From positions 186,001 to 250,000 of the forward strand of contig JASBSS010000001.1 of NCBI GenBank assembly GCA_030148805.1: a stretch of 64,000 bases of DNA, in the 5' to 3' direction. The position numbers and the translations under genes were made by a program. Below are positions 9,133-17,731 of this stretch, one piece after another (position 1 is the first letter of the stretch; each line of letters begins with the position of its first letter). The notes under the pieces are model-generated. The model saw nothing but the letters and a program-made list of their open reading frames with translations, did no database searches and was not told the origin of the DNA. Origin of the DNA: Thiogranum sp. (GTDB lineage Bacteria > Pseudomonadota > Gammaproteobacteria > DSM-19610).

Positions 9133-10041
9133 TCAGATCGTCTTGACCATACGCCACAAGGTGAAACCGCCGGCGATTTGCAGCCCCAGCGCCGCATAGA
9201 GGGCCAGCCGCCCGTCGTCGCTGGCCAACATGCTCTGCAGGTACCCGGGATTGACCGCCGACATATAGGCGGCGACCAGCAGCGGCAGCACGCCCAGCAC
9301 CCAGGCGCTGAAGCGCGTCTCCCCGGTGAGTGCCGACAGCTCGCGCCGCGCCTGCTCACGCCGTTGAACCATCTGGGTGATGCTGTGCAGCAGCGCCTTG
9401 ATACTGCCGCCATAGCGTTGGTGAACATTCACTGCCAGCGCCAGCAGCTGAAACTCCCGGACCGCCATCGCGTTGGCGGCACTCTGCAGCTGCTCGCCGA
9501 GCTGACCGCCAAGCTCCACATTGTTCTTCACCCGCAACAACACGCTTTTCAACGGCTCCTGCGAGCGCTCGCTCGCGAGCACCAAAGCCGCCTGAAGGGA
9601 CCGCCCGGCGCCCAGCGAGCGGTCCAGGTTGTCGATAAAACGCGGCAGCTGATTCAACAAGGCTTCCGCTCGGCGCCGGTAGCGCAGCTGCAAAAGCACA
9701 TAGATGAGCAGCACCGTGACCCCTAACACCACCAACGCTTCTTCCAGCCCGTACACGACTGTGGTCAGCAGAATGGCAGCGATGAGTGCGGCGACGCTGA
9801 GTCGCAACCCCTTCGGCCCCAGTCTGATGCCCACACGCGTGGAAATATCGTCGATCCGGCGACACAGCCTCTGCCATACACTGAGTTCGGCACGCGGACG
9901 CAGGGGATCGAAATACAGCATCGAGAAGCGCTCCCGGATGCGCTTGCTCAAATCAACCGAGCGACTGGACAGGAACAGGGTCAGTGCCAGCAGGAGACAG
10001 AGCAACGCCGCGCCGATAAGAAGATAGCCTGCCATACTCAT
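9133..10041 (-). CDS. tadB: Tad inner-membrane platform protein TadB
   Basis: 302 residues. An N-terminal helix (GYLLIGAALLCLLLALTLFL), two central helices (ALIAAILLTTVVYGLEEALVVLG...), the T2SSF domain (RFIDNLDRSLGAGRSLQAAL, then HQRYGGSIKALLHSITQMV) and C-terminal membrane helices match TadB. It overlaps the end of tadA by four bases. A second in-frame Met lies two codons downstream and could be the true start. Confidence 0.92.
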   Translation of the reverse strand: MSMAGYLLIGAALLCLLLALTLFLSSRSVDLSKRIRERFSMLYFDPLRPRAELSVWQRLCRRIDDISTRVGIRLGPKGLRLSVAALIAAILLTTVVYGLEEALVVLGVTVLLIYVLLQLRYRRRAEALLNQLPRFIDNLDRSLGAGRSLQAALVLASERSQEPLKSVLLRVKNNVELGGQLGEQLQSAANAMAVREFQLLALAVNVHQRYGGSIKALLHSITQMVQRREQARRELSALTGETRFSAWVLGVLPLLVAAYMSAVNPGYLQSMLASDDGRLALYAALGLQIAGGFTLWRMVKTI

Positions 10042-11315
10042 CCGCTGTCACCGCTTGCCGGCCCCCTGGCATTACGCAGGAATTTCACGCATTGCAACTG
10101 CCGGCTGGTATTGACGAAGGTCTGATTCTGATCGTTGTAGCCAAACAGTTCGTGCAGCGAATAGTGGCCATCCTGAACCCCGACCACTTCGACGATCTGC
10201 GTGATCTTGCGACCGCCATCGGGCAACCGGGCGATATGTACGACCATGTCGACAGCCGAGGCGATCATTTCCTTGAGTGTCTGTTCGGCACCCGCAAAGC
10301 CCGCGAGCCCCGCCAGCATCGCCAGTCGCCTCAGGGCATCGCCGGCATTATTCGCGTGAATGGTGCACATGGAACCCTCGTGGCCGGTGTTCATGGCCTG
10401 AAGCATATCCAGAACCTCCACCCCGCGTATTTCGCCGAGAAGGATTCGATCCGGACGCATGCGCAGGACGTTGCGCACCAGGTCTCTGGCGGTTACCTCG
10501 CCCTCCCCCTCGATATTGGGAGGACGCGTTTCCAATCTGACCACGTGGGCGTGCCCCAGCCGCAGTTCCGCTGCGTCTTCAATCGTGACCAGACGCTGCC
10601 CTTCGTCGATGTATCGGCTGAGGACGTTTAACAGCGTGGTCTTACCCGAGCCGGTGGAGCCGCTTATCAGAATATTGCAACGCGCGGAAACCGCGGAGCA
10701 AAGCAATTCGAGCATTTCCTCATTCATGCTGTGATAGGCCAACAAATCACTGGCCCGTAGCGGCTCCGCGCGGAATTTTCGCACCGACAAACAAGGACCG
10801 TCGAGGGAAAGCGGCGGTATGATGGCGTTGACGCGGCTGCCATCGGGAAGACGGGCGTCGACCATCGGGTTGGCCTCATCGAGGCGCCTGCCCAGCGGCG
10901 CCAGAATTTTTTGAATAACCCGCAAGACATGGGCGTCGTCGATAAAACGCAGATTGGTGTATTGGAGTTTCCCGCCGCGCTCGACGTAGATGTTCTGGGC
11001 GCCGTTGACCAGGATGTCATTGACCTTGTCGTCGTTCAAGAGCGATTGCAGCGGCCCGTAACCGGTCAGCTCGTCGATCAATTCCTTGACCAGTGATTCA
11101 ATATCGTCGCGATTCACCGCCAGATGATGCTCGCTGATATAGCGGCTGGTACGACCATGGGCGTAGTTGGCCAGAACCTCCGGTTCCCATTCGCTCAGCG
11201 AAACCTGATCCTCTTCGATACACTCGATCAGGTAGTGGTGCAGGCGGGCTTTCAGTTCCTGATAACTGTCGCTTTGCCTGAGACTGAAATTACGCGTGAA
11301 GTCACTGATGTTCAT
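10038..11315 (-). CDS. tadA: Tad secretion ATPase TadA (CpaF family)
   Basis: 425 residues from the ATG at 11315, two bases after tadZ. A helical N-domain (about 10-90) is followed by the GspE-type ATPase core: Walker A GSTGSGKTT (about 219-227), Asp box LVTIEDAAEL, Walker B-like RILLGEIRG and a His box in SMCTIHANNAGDAL. Intact motifs indicate an active hexameric ATPase that powers Flp pilus extension and, in Tad systems, also retraction. It acts on the cytoplasmic face with TadB/TadC. Confidence 0.96.
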   Translation of the reverse strand: MNISDFTRNFSLRQSDSYQELKARLHHYLIECIEEDQVSLSEWEPEVLANYAHGRTSRYISEHHLAVNRDDIESLVKELIDELTGYGPLQSLLNDDKVNDILVNGAQNIYVERGGKLQYTNLRFIDDAHVLRVIQKILAPLGRRLDEANPMVDARLPDGSRVNAIIPPLSLDGPCLSVRKFRAEPLRASDLLAYHSMNEEMLELLCSAVSARCNILISGSTGSGKTTLLNVLSRYIDEGQRLVTIEDAAELRLGHAHVVRLETRPPNIEGEGEVTARDLVRNVLRMRPDRILLGEIRGVEVLDMLQAMNTGHEGSMCTIHANNAGDALRRLAMLAGLAGFAGAEQTLKEMIASAVDMVVHIARLPDGGRKITQIVEVVGVQDGHYSLHELFGYNDQNQTFVNTSRQLQCVKFLRNARGPASGDSG

Positions 11316-11317
11316 TG

Positions 11318-12538
11318 CTAGACCTCGTGGGCCAACAACAGCTTCAAACGTTGCCAATAGGCCATGAGGCCGGTGTCGGTCGCGGCGGCCGGATTATCCG
11401 CTTCTCCGAACAGGTGTTGGACCAGTTTCCTCACCCGCGCGCAATAGGGCTCGTTTGGCGCGGTTTCGAACATGCTGAGCCCCGAGTTGATCACGTTCAA
11501 CCGCGCGAGACCGCACGGCGGCAGCGTCGCTTCCAACGGGATCCCGAAGCCTTTCGCGATAACCTCGGCAGTCGGCACCAATTTATGGTAGTAGCGGTCG
11601 ACCACCAGGGTGGTCGGCCCCACGGTCAGCTTGTGCGCGCCGATGCGCTGAAGCAACGCCATGTTCTGCTGCACGCTGGGTACACTTTGCTCGGCGATCA
11701 GCAGTGTCTGATCGGCATGGCGCAGCAGGACGTCCAGAAACTCGGACTCCGGCAACCCCCCCAGGTTGACGATGATATTGGGGAAGTAGGTGCGCAGGGT
11801 ACCCAGCAGGACGAAGATGTCGGCGGAGGTGATTTCGTTCACGCCCGAAGCGTCCTTGCCCATATCCAGAATGCGCAATCCGCTGTAGTGCTCGGCGAAC
11901 GCACTTTCGATCAGCGTCTCGTCGAGCCTGCGCATGCTGCGCACCGCATCGACAAAGCTATAGGAGGATTTCACGCCAAGGTACAGGAGCGCGTCTCCCT
12001 GGGGAATGCCCAGGTCGAGCAACAACGTCTTGCGTTTTGGTTCCAGCTCGGTGGCTGCCAGCGCCATATGCAACGCCAGCATCACCGTGTCGCCGTCGGG
12101 ACGGGCGTTGGCCAGCGCGATCATCTTGCTGGGTTTTCGCCCCTGCTGCGCGCGCGGTGCGTCCTCGCCCAGTCGCCGCACCAGACTGGTCACCTGGCCC
12201 TTGTCTTCCCCCGGCATGATGAAATCGCGCGCGCCGGCGCGCATGACAGCCAACACCAGCTCCGAGTCATCGCTTTTCGACATCGCCACCACGGAGATCA
12301 GCGACTTAACCGTAAGCAGGCCCTCTATGATGGAGGTCTGCTGCGCCAACTGCTGGTGGTTGACGTCGACGAAGACGAGCGGCGAACCAGTGACGTCGAT
12401 GATCTGCAGGATACGCTCCAGTCCCTCCGTATCCGCAACCACGACATCGCCGAGATCGGCCAACGCGCTTTGCAGCCAGCGGATGTGGTCATCCCGGCTG
12501 CTGACTACGACAAAACTGTGCCTGGTGTTCATACTCAA
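11318..12538 (-). CDS. tadZ: TadZ/CpaE-like protein with degenerate P-loop
   Basis: 406 residues. The N-terminal third resembles a receiver domain (SSRDDHIRWLQSALADL, VFVDVNHQQ, AGARDFIMPGE); the rest is a MinD/ParA-like ATPase fold (TLLLDLGIPQGDALLYLGV, FPNIIVNLGG, TTLVVDRYYHKLVPTAEV). The expected KGGxGKT/S P-loop is replaced by NARPDGDTVM, lacking the catalytic Lys, so ATP hydrolysis is unlikely. TadZ proteins mark the polar or lateral site of the Tad machine. It overlaps rcpA by four bases and precedes tadA by two. Confidence 0.88.
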   Translation of the reverse strand: MSMNTRHSFVVVSSRDDHIRWLQSALADLGDVVVADTEGLERILQIIDVTGSPLVFVDVNHQQLAQQTSIIEGLLTVKSLISVVAMSKSDDSELVLAVMRAGARDFIMPGEDKGQVTSLVRRLGEDAPRAQQGRKPSKMIALANARPDGDTVMLALHMALAATELEPKRKTLLLDLGIPQGDALLYLGVKSSYSFVDAVRSMRRLDETLIESAFAEHYSGLRILDMGKDASGVNEITSADIFVLLGTLRTYFPNIIVNLGGLPESEFLDVLLRHADQTLLIAEQSVPSVQQNMALLQRIGAHKLTVGPTTLVVDRYYHKLVPTAEVIAKGFGIPLEATLPPCGLARLNVINSGLSMFETAPNEPYCARVRKLVQHLFGEADNPAAATDTGLMAYWQRLKLLLAHEV

Positions 12539-13893
12539 TCCGAAAACCCGTAGGTGGCGTCCCGTCCCTTGAACTCACCGCTCTCGAACAGCAGGAAATC
12601 CGCGGTGTCGGGATCATAGTTTCTGTACCGCTCACCCGGCAGGGGCGGCAATGTCGCGCTCGCGGAGAACGGCGTGACAAGATGAGGCGTGACGACCATG
12701 ACCAGCTCGCGGTCTTTCACATCCAATCGGGAGGAGCGAAAAAACGCCCCCAGCACCGGTATGTCGCCCAGTCCAGGCACCTTGTCCACATTGGCAACCG
12801 TCTCCTTGCTGACCAGCCCGCTGATCACGAAACTCTCCCCGCTGCCAAGCTCGATGCTGGTTTCGGTGCGCCGGATGCGTAGCGACGGCACCGACACCCC
12901 CCCGCTCTGGATACCGGCGGCGAAATCCAGTTCGCTGACTTCGGGCGCCACCCGCAGCATGATCTGGTCTTCCGACAACACGGTGGGCGTGAGAAACAGG
13001 CGAATGCCGAATTCCTTGAACTCCACGGTCACCGACGATTGGTCGCCGGAACCCTGGCGCACCGGGATGGGAAACTCCCCCCCCACCACGAAGCTCGCGT
13101 CCTGTCCGCTGAGCGTCACCAGCGAAGGTTCGGCCAGGGTGTAGGCGAACCCATTGCCTTCAAGCATACTCAGCACACTCAGAACACCGTCGGTTGCCCT
13201 GCCCAGCACAAAATTGAAGCTTTCGAAACTCGGCAGGAAGCCACTCTGGCTGCCCAACGAGAAACTTCCCTGCCCACCACCGATATCGGAAAGCACGCCG
13301 GGAGGAGAGATTCCGGCGGTTACCGAGCGGGTATTCTTGGCGAGAAAGAATCCGGCATCCTTGAGCTTGCTGTGACTGATTTCAACGATCTTGATATCTG
13401 TCTGCACCTGATGCCGGAAAGCCATACGGCTCTGATCGCTGACCTGCCTCCCTTTCTCGGTCGACTGCGCCGCGGTGGCGATCGCGTTCGCATGCCCCGG
13501 AAGCGAGTTCGGATCTCCCTGAAGCACCAAGGCGCCACCGGCGGCCTCCATGCGCATGCCTTCTGCATCCAGCGTAGAGCGCAATCCCTCCGGCGCCGCC
13601 ACTTTGACCAGGTATTCCCGCAGTGAAGGCGTGCCCCGGGACCAGACCTGCAGGCTAGTGGTCCCGAGCTTCTTGGCGGTGACTAGTACATCCTTGCGAC
13701 CGACCAACTTGACATCGGCCACGCTGGGATCACCGACGGCCAGGCGGGTCACCGAATTGACAAAAGCGAGGCTGCGTTGTTGCCCGGCAGGCACCTCGAG
13801 GACCTCGGTGTCGGCCCGGGCCGGGTACGACTGCAACAAGACAAGGCATCCGAGCAGCCAATACATCCCTGTTTTGATTCTCTTCAACATCAT
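12535..13893 (-). CDS. rcpA: Outer-membrane secretin RcpA/CpaC
   Basis: 452 residues from the ATG at 13893 (a TTG at 13917 overlapping the cpaB stop is the alternative). A signal peptide ends near SYPARA; a BON/N-domain (RSLAFVNSVTRLAVGDPSVADVK) precedes the secretin core with VEISHSKLKDAGFF, GFAYTLAEPSLVTLSG and the hallmark VPGLGDIPVLGAFFRS. It forms the multimeric outer-membrane channel for the Flp pilus. No separate rcpB/cpaD gene is visible beside it. Confidence 0.95.
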   Translation of the reverse strand: MMLKRIKTGMYWLLGCLVLLQSYPARADTEVLEVPAGQQRSLAFVNSVTRLAVGDPSVADVKLVGRKDVLVTAKKLGTTSLQVWSRGTPSLREYLVKVAAPEGLRSTLDAEGMRMEAAGGALVLQGDPNSLPGHANAIATAAQSTEKGRQVSDQSRMAFRHQVQTDIKIVEISHSKLKDAGFFLAKNTRSVTAGISPPGVLSDIGGGQGSFSLGSQSGFLPSFESFNFVLGRATDGVLSVLSMLEGNGFAYTLAEPSLVTLSGQDASFVVGGEFPIPVRQGSGDQSSVTVEFKEFGIRLFLTPTVLSEDQIMLRVAPEVSELDFAAGIQSGGVSVPSLRIRRTETSIELGSGESFVISGLVSKETVANVDKVPGLGDIPVLGAFFRSSRLDVKDRELVMVVTPHLVTPFSASATLPPLPGERYRNYDPDTADFLLFESGEFKGRDATYGFSD

Positions 13894-13913
13894 GTAATCC
13901 ACTGGGTAACCGT

Positions 13914-14762
13914 TCAACGCGACGCGGCCTCAAAGGTACGCTTGTCGCCGCGATACACCGGCACGCGGTATGCCTGAGGACGCGACTTTCTTACGGTCAT
14001 TTCACTCAATTCCACCGGCGAACTCTTATAGCCTTTGGTTGATTCCTGCGAGGCGATCTCCTTGCTCGACACCACGGAGAGGCGGATCACGCCGGCATTT
14101 TCACCCAACATGAGTCTTTCCACCTGATCCCTGGGCACGGCAAGCACCGCCGAATGGCTGGATGCCTCCGACTGCCCGGCATCGGCCGCGGCGCTGAGAA
14201 TGTTGCCGTCGCTTCCCACCGCCAGGGAGTCTCCGTAGGCCAGTACCGCCACCCGCTCGATCAACGTACGCGCGACGCTGCGTTTGACCTCGACCCCACC
14301 GCCACGCAGGTACAACAAGACGTCGACATAATCGCCGGGCTGGACGTAACCGCCACCCCCGATCACTTCATTGACTTTGATCGCCACCGCCCGCTGACCG
14401 GGCGCCAGCAGACGAGCCAGATGACTGCCAGCCTGGAAATGGCTTTCCATGAGGATCTCGCCCGCCGCGATCGGAACCATGGGTACCCGGCCGATGAGTT
14501 TGTCGACGGCATCGAACGCACCCGCGCGAATCACCGGAACCCGGATCGAAGTCAGTTCACCGGCTTCGAGCGCAGTGCCGGCTGGGATCTTTCTGCTGGA
14601 AATAATGACTGTGTGAGCCGGTTGCTCCGAGTCCGTGTTCGGCTGCTGCGCGACCACCGGCTGCGATTCGGGCGCGGCGCTCAAGCGCAGACCGAGATAA
14701 CCGAGCAAAATGGCGCCTGCGGCCAACGCGATGGAAAGCATACGCAGCACTTGGGTATTCAT
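13914..14762 (-). CDS. cpaB: Flp pilus assembly protein CpaB/RcpC
   Basis: 282 residues: an N-terminal membrane anchor (MLSIALAAGAILLGYLGLRL) then an SAF domain (VIISSRKIPAGTALEAGELTS...LIGRVPMVPIAAGEILMESHF) and the RcpC-type domain (GQRAVAIKVNEVIGGGGYVQPGDYVDVLLYL). SAF domains in this family are thought to contact peptidoglycan or the secretin. It lies between the TadE-like gene and rcpA in the usual order. Confidence 0.92.
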   Translation of the reverse strand: MNTQVLRMLSIALAAGAILLGYLGLRLSAAPESQPVVAQQPNTDSEQPAHTVIISSRKIPAGTALEAGELTSIRVPVIRAGAFDAVDKLIGRVPMVPIAAGEILMESHFQAGSHLARLLAPGQRAVAIKVNEVIGGGGYVQPGDYVDVLLYLRGGGVEVKRSVARTLIERVAVLAYGDSLAVGSDGNILSAAADAGQSEASSHSAVLAVPRDQVERLMLGENAGVIRLSVVSSKEIASQESTKGYKSSPVELSEMTVRKSRPQAYRVPVYRGDKRTFEAASR

Positions 14763-14808
14763 TCCTGTCCTCCATTGACCATATCTGCGTCCCTGACTTG
14801 TGGGTGAC

Positions 14809-15300
14809 CTATAGTCGTGCCGTGGCCGTCCCGACCAATCGCGCGGGCACTTTTGGCACCGCTCCGATGAAAGGAAGATTCAAGAAGGGAACGACCGGAT
14901 TGGCGGTGTAATCCTGATAGCCGACCACCACCGTTAAGACATTGGCATCGTAGCTCACCGCCACCTGCTGATTGCCCTCGCCCAGAACATGGCTCTTGAC
15001 CGCCGGTGGAAGCCAGTCCAATTGCCTGGCGACCTGCTGGCGCACCTGGACCGTTACCCCGTTGTTGATGTAATCGTCGCTGTCGGAGTACGCCGTCGGG
15101 TCCACCGCCAGGGCCGCCCGCGCGCCGCCCTCGGCCGCCGAGGAAAAAGTCTGCATCAACATGAACACGAAACCATAGCTCACGATCGCATAGAACAGGG
15201 CAAAAAACGGCAAAAACAGGAGCGCGTACTCGATCGCGGTGCTGCCGCTTTGTCGCCCGCGCAAGCTGGTGCCTGGGTCTGTTGGCGACGCAATCGGCAT
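14809..15300 (-). CDS. tadE: TadE-like minor pseudopilin
   Basis: 163 residues. The segment GSTAIEYALLFLPFFALFYA shows the prepilin-like cleavage region (G before S, then Glu at +5) and a hydrophobic helix, followed by QTFSSAAEGGARAA, the usual TadE continuation. The C-terminal domain is periplasmic. TadE is processed by the TadV/CpaA peptidase in other systems and acts as a minor pilin or assembly factor. It sits directly after cpaA, separated by 15 bases. Confidence 0.85.
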   Translation of the reverse strand: MPIASPTDPGTSLRGRQSGSTAIEYALLFLPFFALFYAIVSYGFVFMLMQTFSSAAEGGARAALAVDPTAYSDSDDYINNGVTVQVRQQVARQLDWLPPAVKSHVLGEGNQQVAVSYDANVLTVVVGYQDYTANPVVPFLNLPFIGAVPKVPARLVGTATARL

Positions 15301-15315
15301 GACTCACCTCTCAGC

Positions 15316-15816
15316 TCACCAGGAATGGCCCGCCAGGCGGACCAACATCACCACGCTCAGTGCACCGCCCATGGCCGCGCCCAAACGGATATTTCGCGGA
15401 TGCCGGGCGCCACCGGCCAGGCGCGGGTGAGTTCCAGTCGACAGGCCCGGCACCGCGTAGGGGACATAGTCCAGACATCGGCGGATAAGAAGACCCCCGA
15501 GACATAATACGGCGCTCAAAGCATAAACCGCTGCAAAGTCGTAGAGTCCGGTCAGCACGGCAATGGCCACGGCGAACTTCACGTCGCCGGCACCAAGCAG
15601 ACCGCAGACATAGGCCGGTAGCGTCAGAACCACGGCCAGCGCGACCGCCTGCAGGATCGAGCCCGGCGGCTGGCCCAACGGACTCACGCCCGTTATCGCC
15701 AGAATCACACCGCCAACAACCACGCCGCCCAATGTCAATGCATTGGGCAGGCGCCGCTGCTTCAAATCAAATACCGCAAGCACCAACGCCCACAAGCTAA
15801 GCGCGAGTTCAGCCAT
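15316..15816 (-). CDS. cpaA: Type IV prepilin peptidase of the Tad locus
   Basis: 166 residues, polytopic, matching the A24 aspartic peptidase family. The two catalytic aspartates are visible in FDLKQRRLPN (Asp about 17) and GAGDVK (Asp about 78), each at a membrane boundary. It lacks the N-methylase domain of PilD, as expected for TadV/CpaA. It should process the adjacent Flp pilin and TadE. The C-terminal tail contains a soluble-looking insert (GLSTGTHPRLAGG) before the last helix. Confidence 0.92.
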   Translation of the reverse strand: MAELALSLWALVLAVFDLKQRRLPNALTLGGVVVGGVILAITGVSPLGQPPGSILQAVALAVVLTLPAYVCGLLGAGDVKFAVAIAVLTGLYDFAAVYALSAVLCLGGLLIRRCLDYVPYAVPGLSTGTHPRLAGGARHPRNIRLGAAMGGALSVVMLVRLAGHSW

Positions 15817-15843
15817 GCAAACCGCTCCAGGTCCGGCGAGAAC

Positions 15844-16044
15844 CTAATTTCCCGAGCCGGTCGCCGAGGTCAGCGCAGTCTGGATACTGGTAAAGATTCC
15901 GGTGACCGCCGTGCGGATCGGTGTCACGAAGGTCACCAGCGCCACCGCCACCATGGCAGCGATAAGCACGTATTCGATGGCGCTCGCGCCCTCTTCGTCG
16001 CGGAAAAAGGCCGCGACCTTGTGTTTCAGCCCTTGAACAAACAT
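15844..16044 (-). CDS. flp: Flp/Fap major pilin
   Basis: 66 residues, small even for a pilin but normal for Flp. A basic leader ends at Gly19, cleavage would give ASAIEYVLIAAMVAVALV with Glu at +5 and Tyr at +6, the Flp signature. The Ser/Thr/Gly-rich C-terminus is typical. An AGGAG ribosome binding site lies just upstream. As first gene of the tad operon it is expected to be the most abundant product; the 85 bases upstream, containing an A/T-rich stretch at about 16110-16130, should hold the operon promoter. Confidence 0.95.
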   Translation of the reverse strand: MFVQGLKHKVAAFFRDEEGASAIEYVLIAAMVAVALVTFVTPIRTAVTGIFTSIQTALTSATGSGN

Positions 16045-16129
16045 TAGCTTCTCCTTATGCAGTGAACTCAGGCATTGTCCGGCCTCCCCAGATTTCGACC
16101 GTCACCTGTTATTCTTTAAGAATATATAT

Positions 16130-17287
16130 TCATGCTGGATTACTTATATTTTCCCCCTCGCCGACTTGCTCCAACCCTTGGGTCCCCACTATCGACTTCC
16201 ACCGAACCTGATCCCTTCCGTCCCGCTTGGCCTGATACAAGGCGTCGTCGGCCTGTTTAAGCAACATAGCGGGGGCTTGGCGAGGATCGGGGATACAGGT
16301 CGCGCCACCGATGCTGACGGTGACATAACCGTGACTACTACCTGCATGCTGCAGCTTCAGCTTCGAGACTGCGCGGCGCATGTGCTCGGCGTACTCCTTG
16401 GCTTCATTGCAGGCCATCTGCGGTAACACCACGGCGAATTCCTCGCCGCCGTAGCGTGCCACCAGATCGCCGCTGCGACGCAGACTGGCCGCCAACGCCC
16501 TCGCGACTTCATTCAAGCACAGGTCGCCTTCCTGATGACCGTAGATATCGTTGAAGGACTTGAAGTGGTCGATATCTATCATCATCACGGTCAGCGGCAA
16601 TCGCGAACGCGCCGCGCGTTTCCACTCTGTCGTCAGGCATTCATCCAGTGCACGACGATTGGCGAGCTGGGTCACCATGTCGACGGTGGCCATTTTCTGG
16701 TAACCAAAATACTTCTGCAGCGCATCCATCAAGCCGTGGTGCATGCTACGGGCCGTGATGGCGAGCGTCCCGGCAAAGATGAACAACATCAGCGCCATCA
16801 ATTGTTCCACCGCTTGCGCGCCAAGCGACAACACCAGAATCATCGGCGCCAGCACGCAGACCAAGTACACCAGGTATGCGTTGGGCAAGGCGATATACCA
16901 GGGCAAGGCGCTGGCACAGGTGATGGTCAACATGAAAATGAGAAAGACCTGATAAATCCCCTCGGGCGCGGGGTAGAGCAATACCGGCAACACCCCCCAC
17001 ACCACTCCATTGAGGGCGGCGAGCAACAGCACGGTGCCCGACTGTTGGGTCGATAACATCACGCGCTCGCTACGCCGGTGCTCGCGGGCGTTCATCAGCC
17101 GGGCGGAGGCGGCCACCATCACTGCCGCGAGCCAGGTCAGCAATTGGACGTCATCCACCTGCCCCCAAAAAAACGCGACAAAGATAAGGGCATTGGCCAG
17201 ACTCGACAGGCAGCCAATGCCGGCGAAACGATGGAGGTGCGCTAACTGTTGGGTGGATACGTGGTGGGGGTCGGTGGCGACAAACAT
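16130..17287 (-). CDS. Membrane-bound diguanylate cyclase (GGDEF)
   Basis: 385 residues. About five to six membrane helices fill residues 20-190, then a GGDEF domain (about 205-365) with DIDHFKSFNDIYGH, the active-site GGEEF and the c-di-GMP inhibitory RxxD site (RSGD five residues before GGEEF). It should make c-di-GMP under feedback control. The membrane part resembles that of the divergent histidine kinase. It lies directly behind the flp operon promoter region, and c-di-GMP commonly controls Flp-mediated attachment, so a functional link is likely. A PilZ protein is also encoded in the window at 57187. Confidence 0.92.
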   Translation of the reverse strand: MFVATDPHHVSTQQLAHLHRFAGIGCLSSLANALIFVAFFWGQVDDVQLLTWLAAVMVAASARLMNAREHRRSERVMLSTQQSGTVLLLAALNGVVWGVLPVLLYPAPEGIYQVFLIFMLTITCASALPWYIALPNAYLVYLVCVLAPMILVLSLGAQAVEQLMALMLFIFAGTLAITARSMHHGLMDALQKYFGYQKMATVDMVTQLANRRALDECLTTEWKRAARSRLPLTVMMIDIDHFKSFNDIYGHQEGDLCLNEVARALAASLRRSGDLVARYGGEEFAVVLPQMACNEAKEYAEHMRRAVSKLKLQHAGSSHGYVTVSIGGATCIPDPRQAPAMLLKQADDALYQAKRDGRDQVRWKSIVGTQGLEQVGEGENISNPA

Positions 17288-17731
17288 GATTTATCAGCTT
17301 CAAATTCGCTCAGCTTTCTCGGGCACCCTAAATTGTCCTTTCCATCCTATAGCGGCCCGCCGCCTCCATTTTTGACCGATTCCCCACATCACGCGCCGCG
17401 TTTTCCATCTCACTTAATCAAGGATTGATCAGAAATGTACCTTGTGTAAAGCTTAGATGTAGGACATTACCCTACAAATCATGAATTTATTTGCTTTGTC
17501 GACACTGAATGTGTGGGCTTTACCGAAGAAACGGGGACAATTTCCGACTTGCGCGGGCGATATCGACGAAAGGGCTGCGTTATCGGTGTTGTCAGCCGAT
17601 AACTGACTGTTCGTCTGCCGAAAACACATTACACTGACTTGTAAGACGGCATCGCAATCCTCGATAAGGATTTCAGGAGGGGGGTATAGGCACGGAATCT
17701 CGCAGATGGGTATCGGGAGCTAACGGTTGAT
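17288..17731. other. Divergent regulatory region, diguanylate cyclase / histidine kinase
   Basis: About 440 bases between two divergently transcribed genes, AT-richer than either. It contains the dyad annotated at 17458 and must hold promoters for both genes. A purine-rich GGAGGGG stretch near 17675 is too far from the kinase ATG to be its ribosome binding site. No open frame with coding character is visible. Confidence 0.6.
17458..17476. promoter_or_regulatory. Dyad TGTAGG-N7-CCTACA, candidate response-regulator site
   Basis: A perfect 6-bp inverted repeat with a 7-base spacer in the divergent promoter region. The geometry fits a dimeric NarL/LuxR-type regulator such as the one encoded at 20347. 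A similar TGTAG-N8-CTACA dyad occurs at 57575 upstream of the PilZ gene. The assignment to that regulator is inference. Confidence 0.4.
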
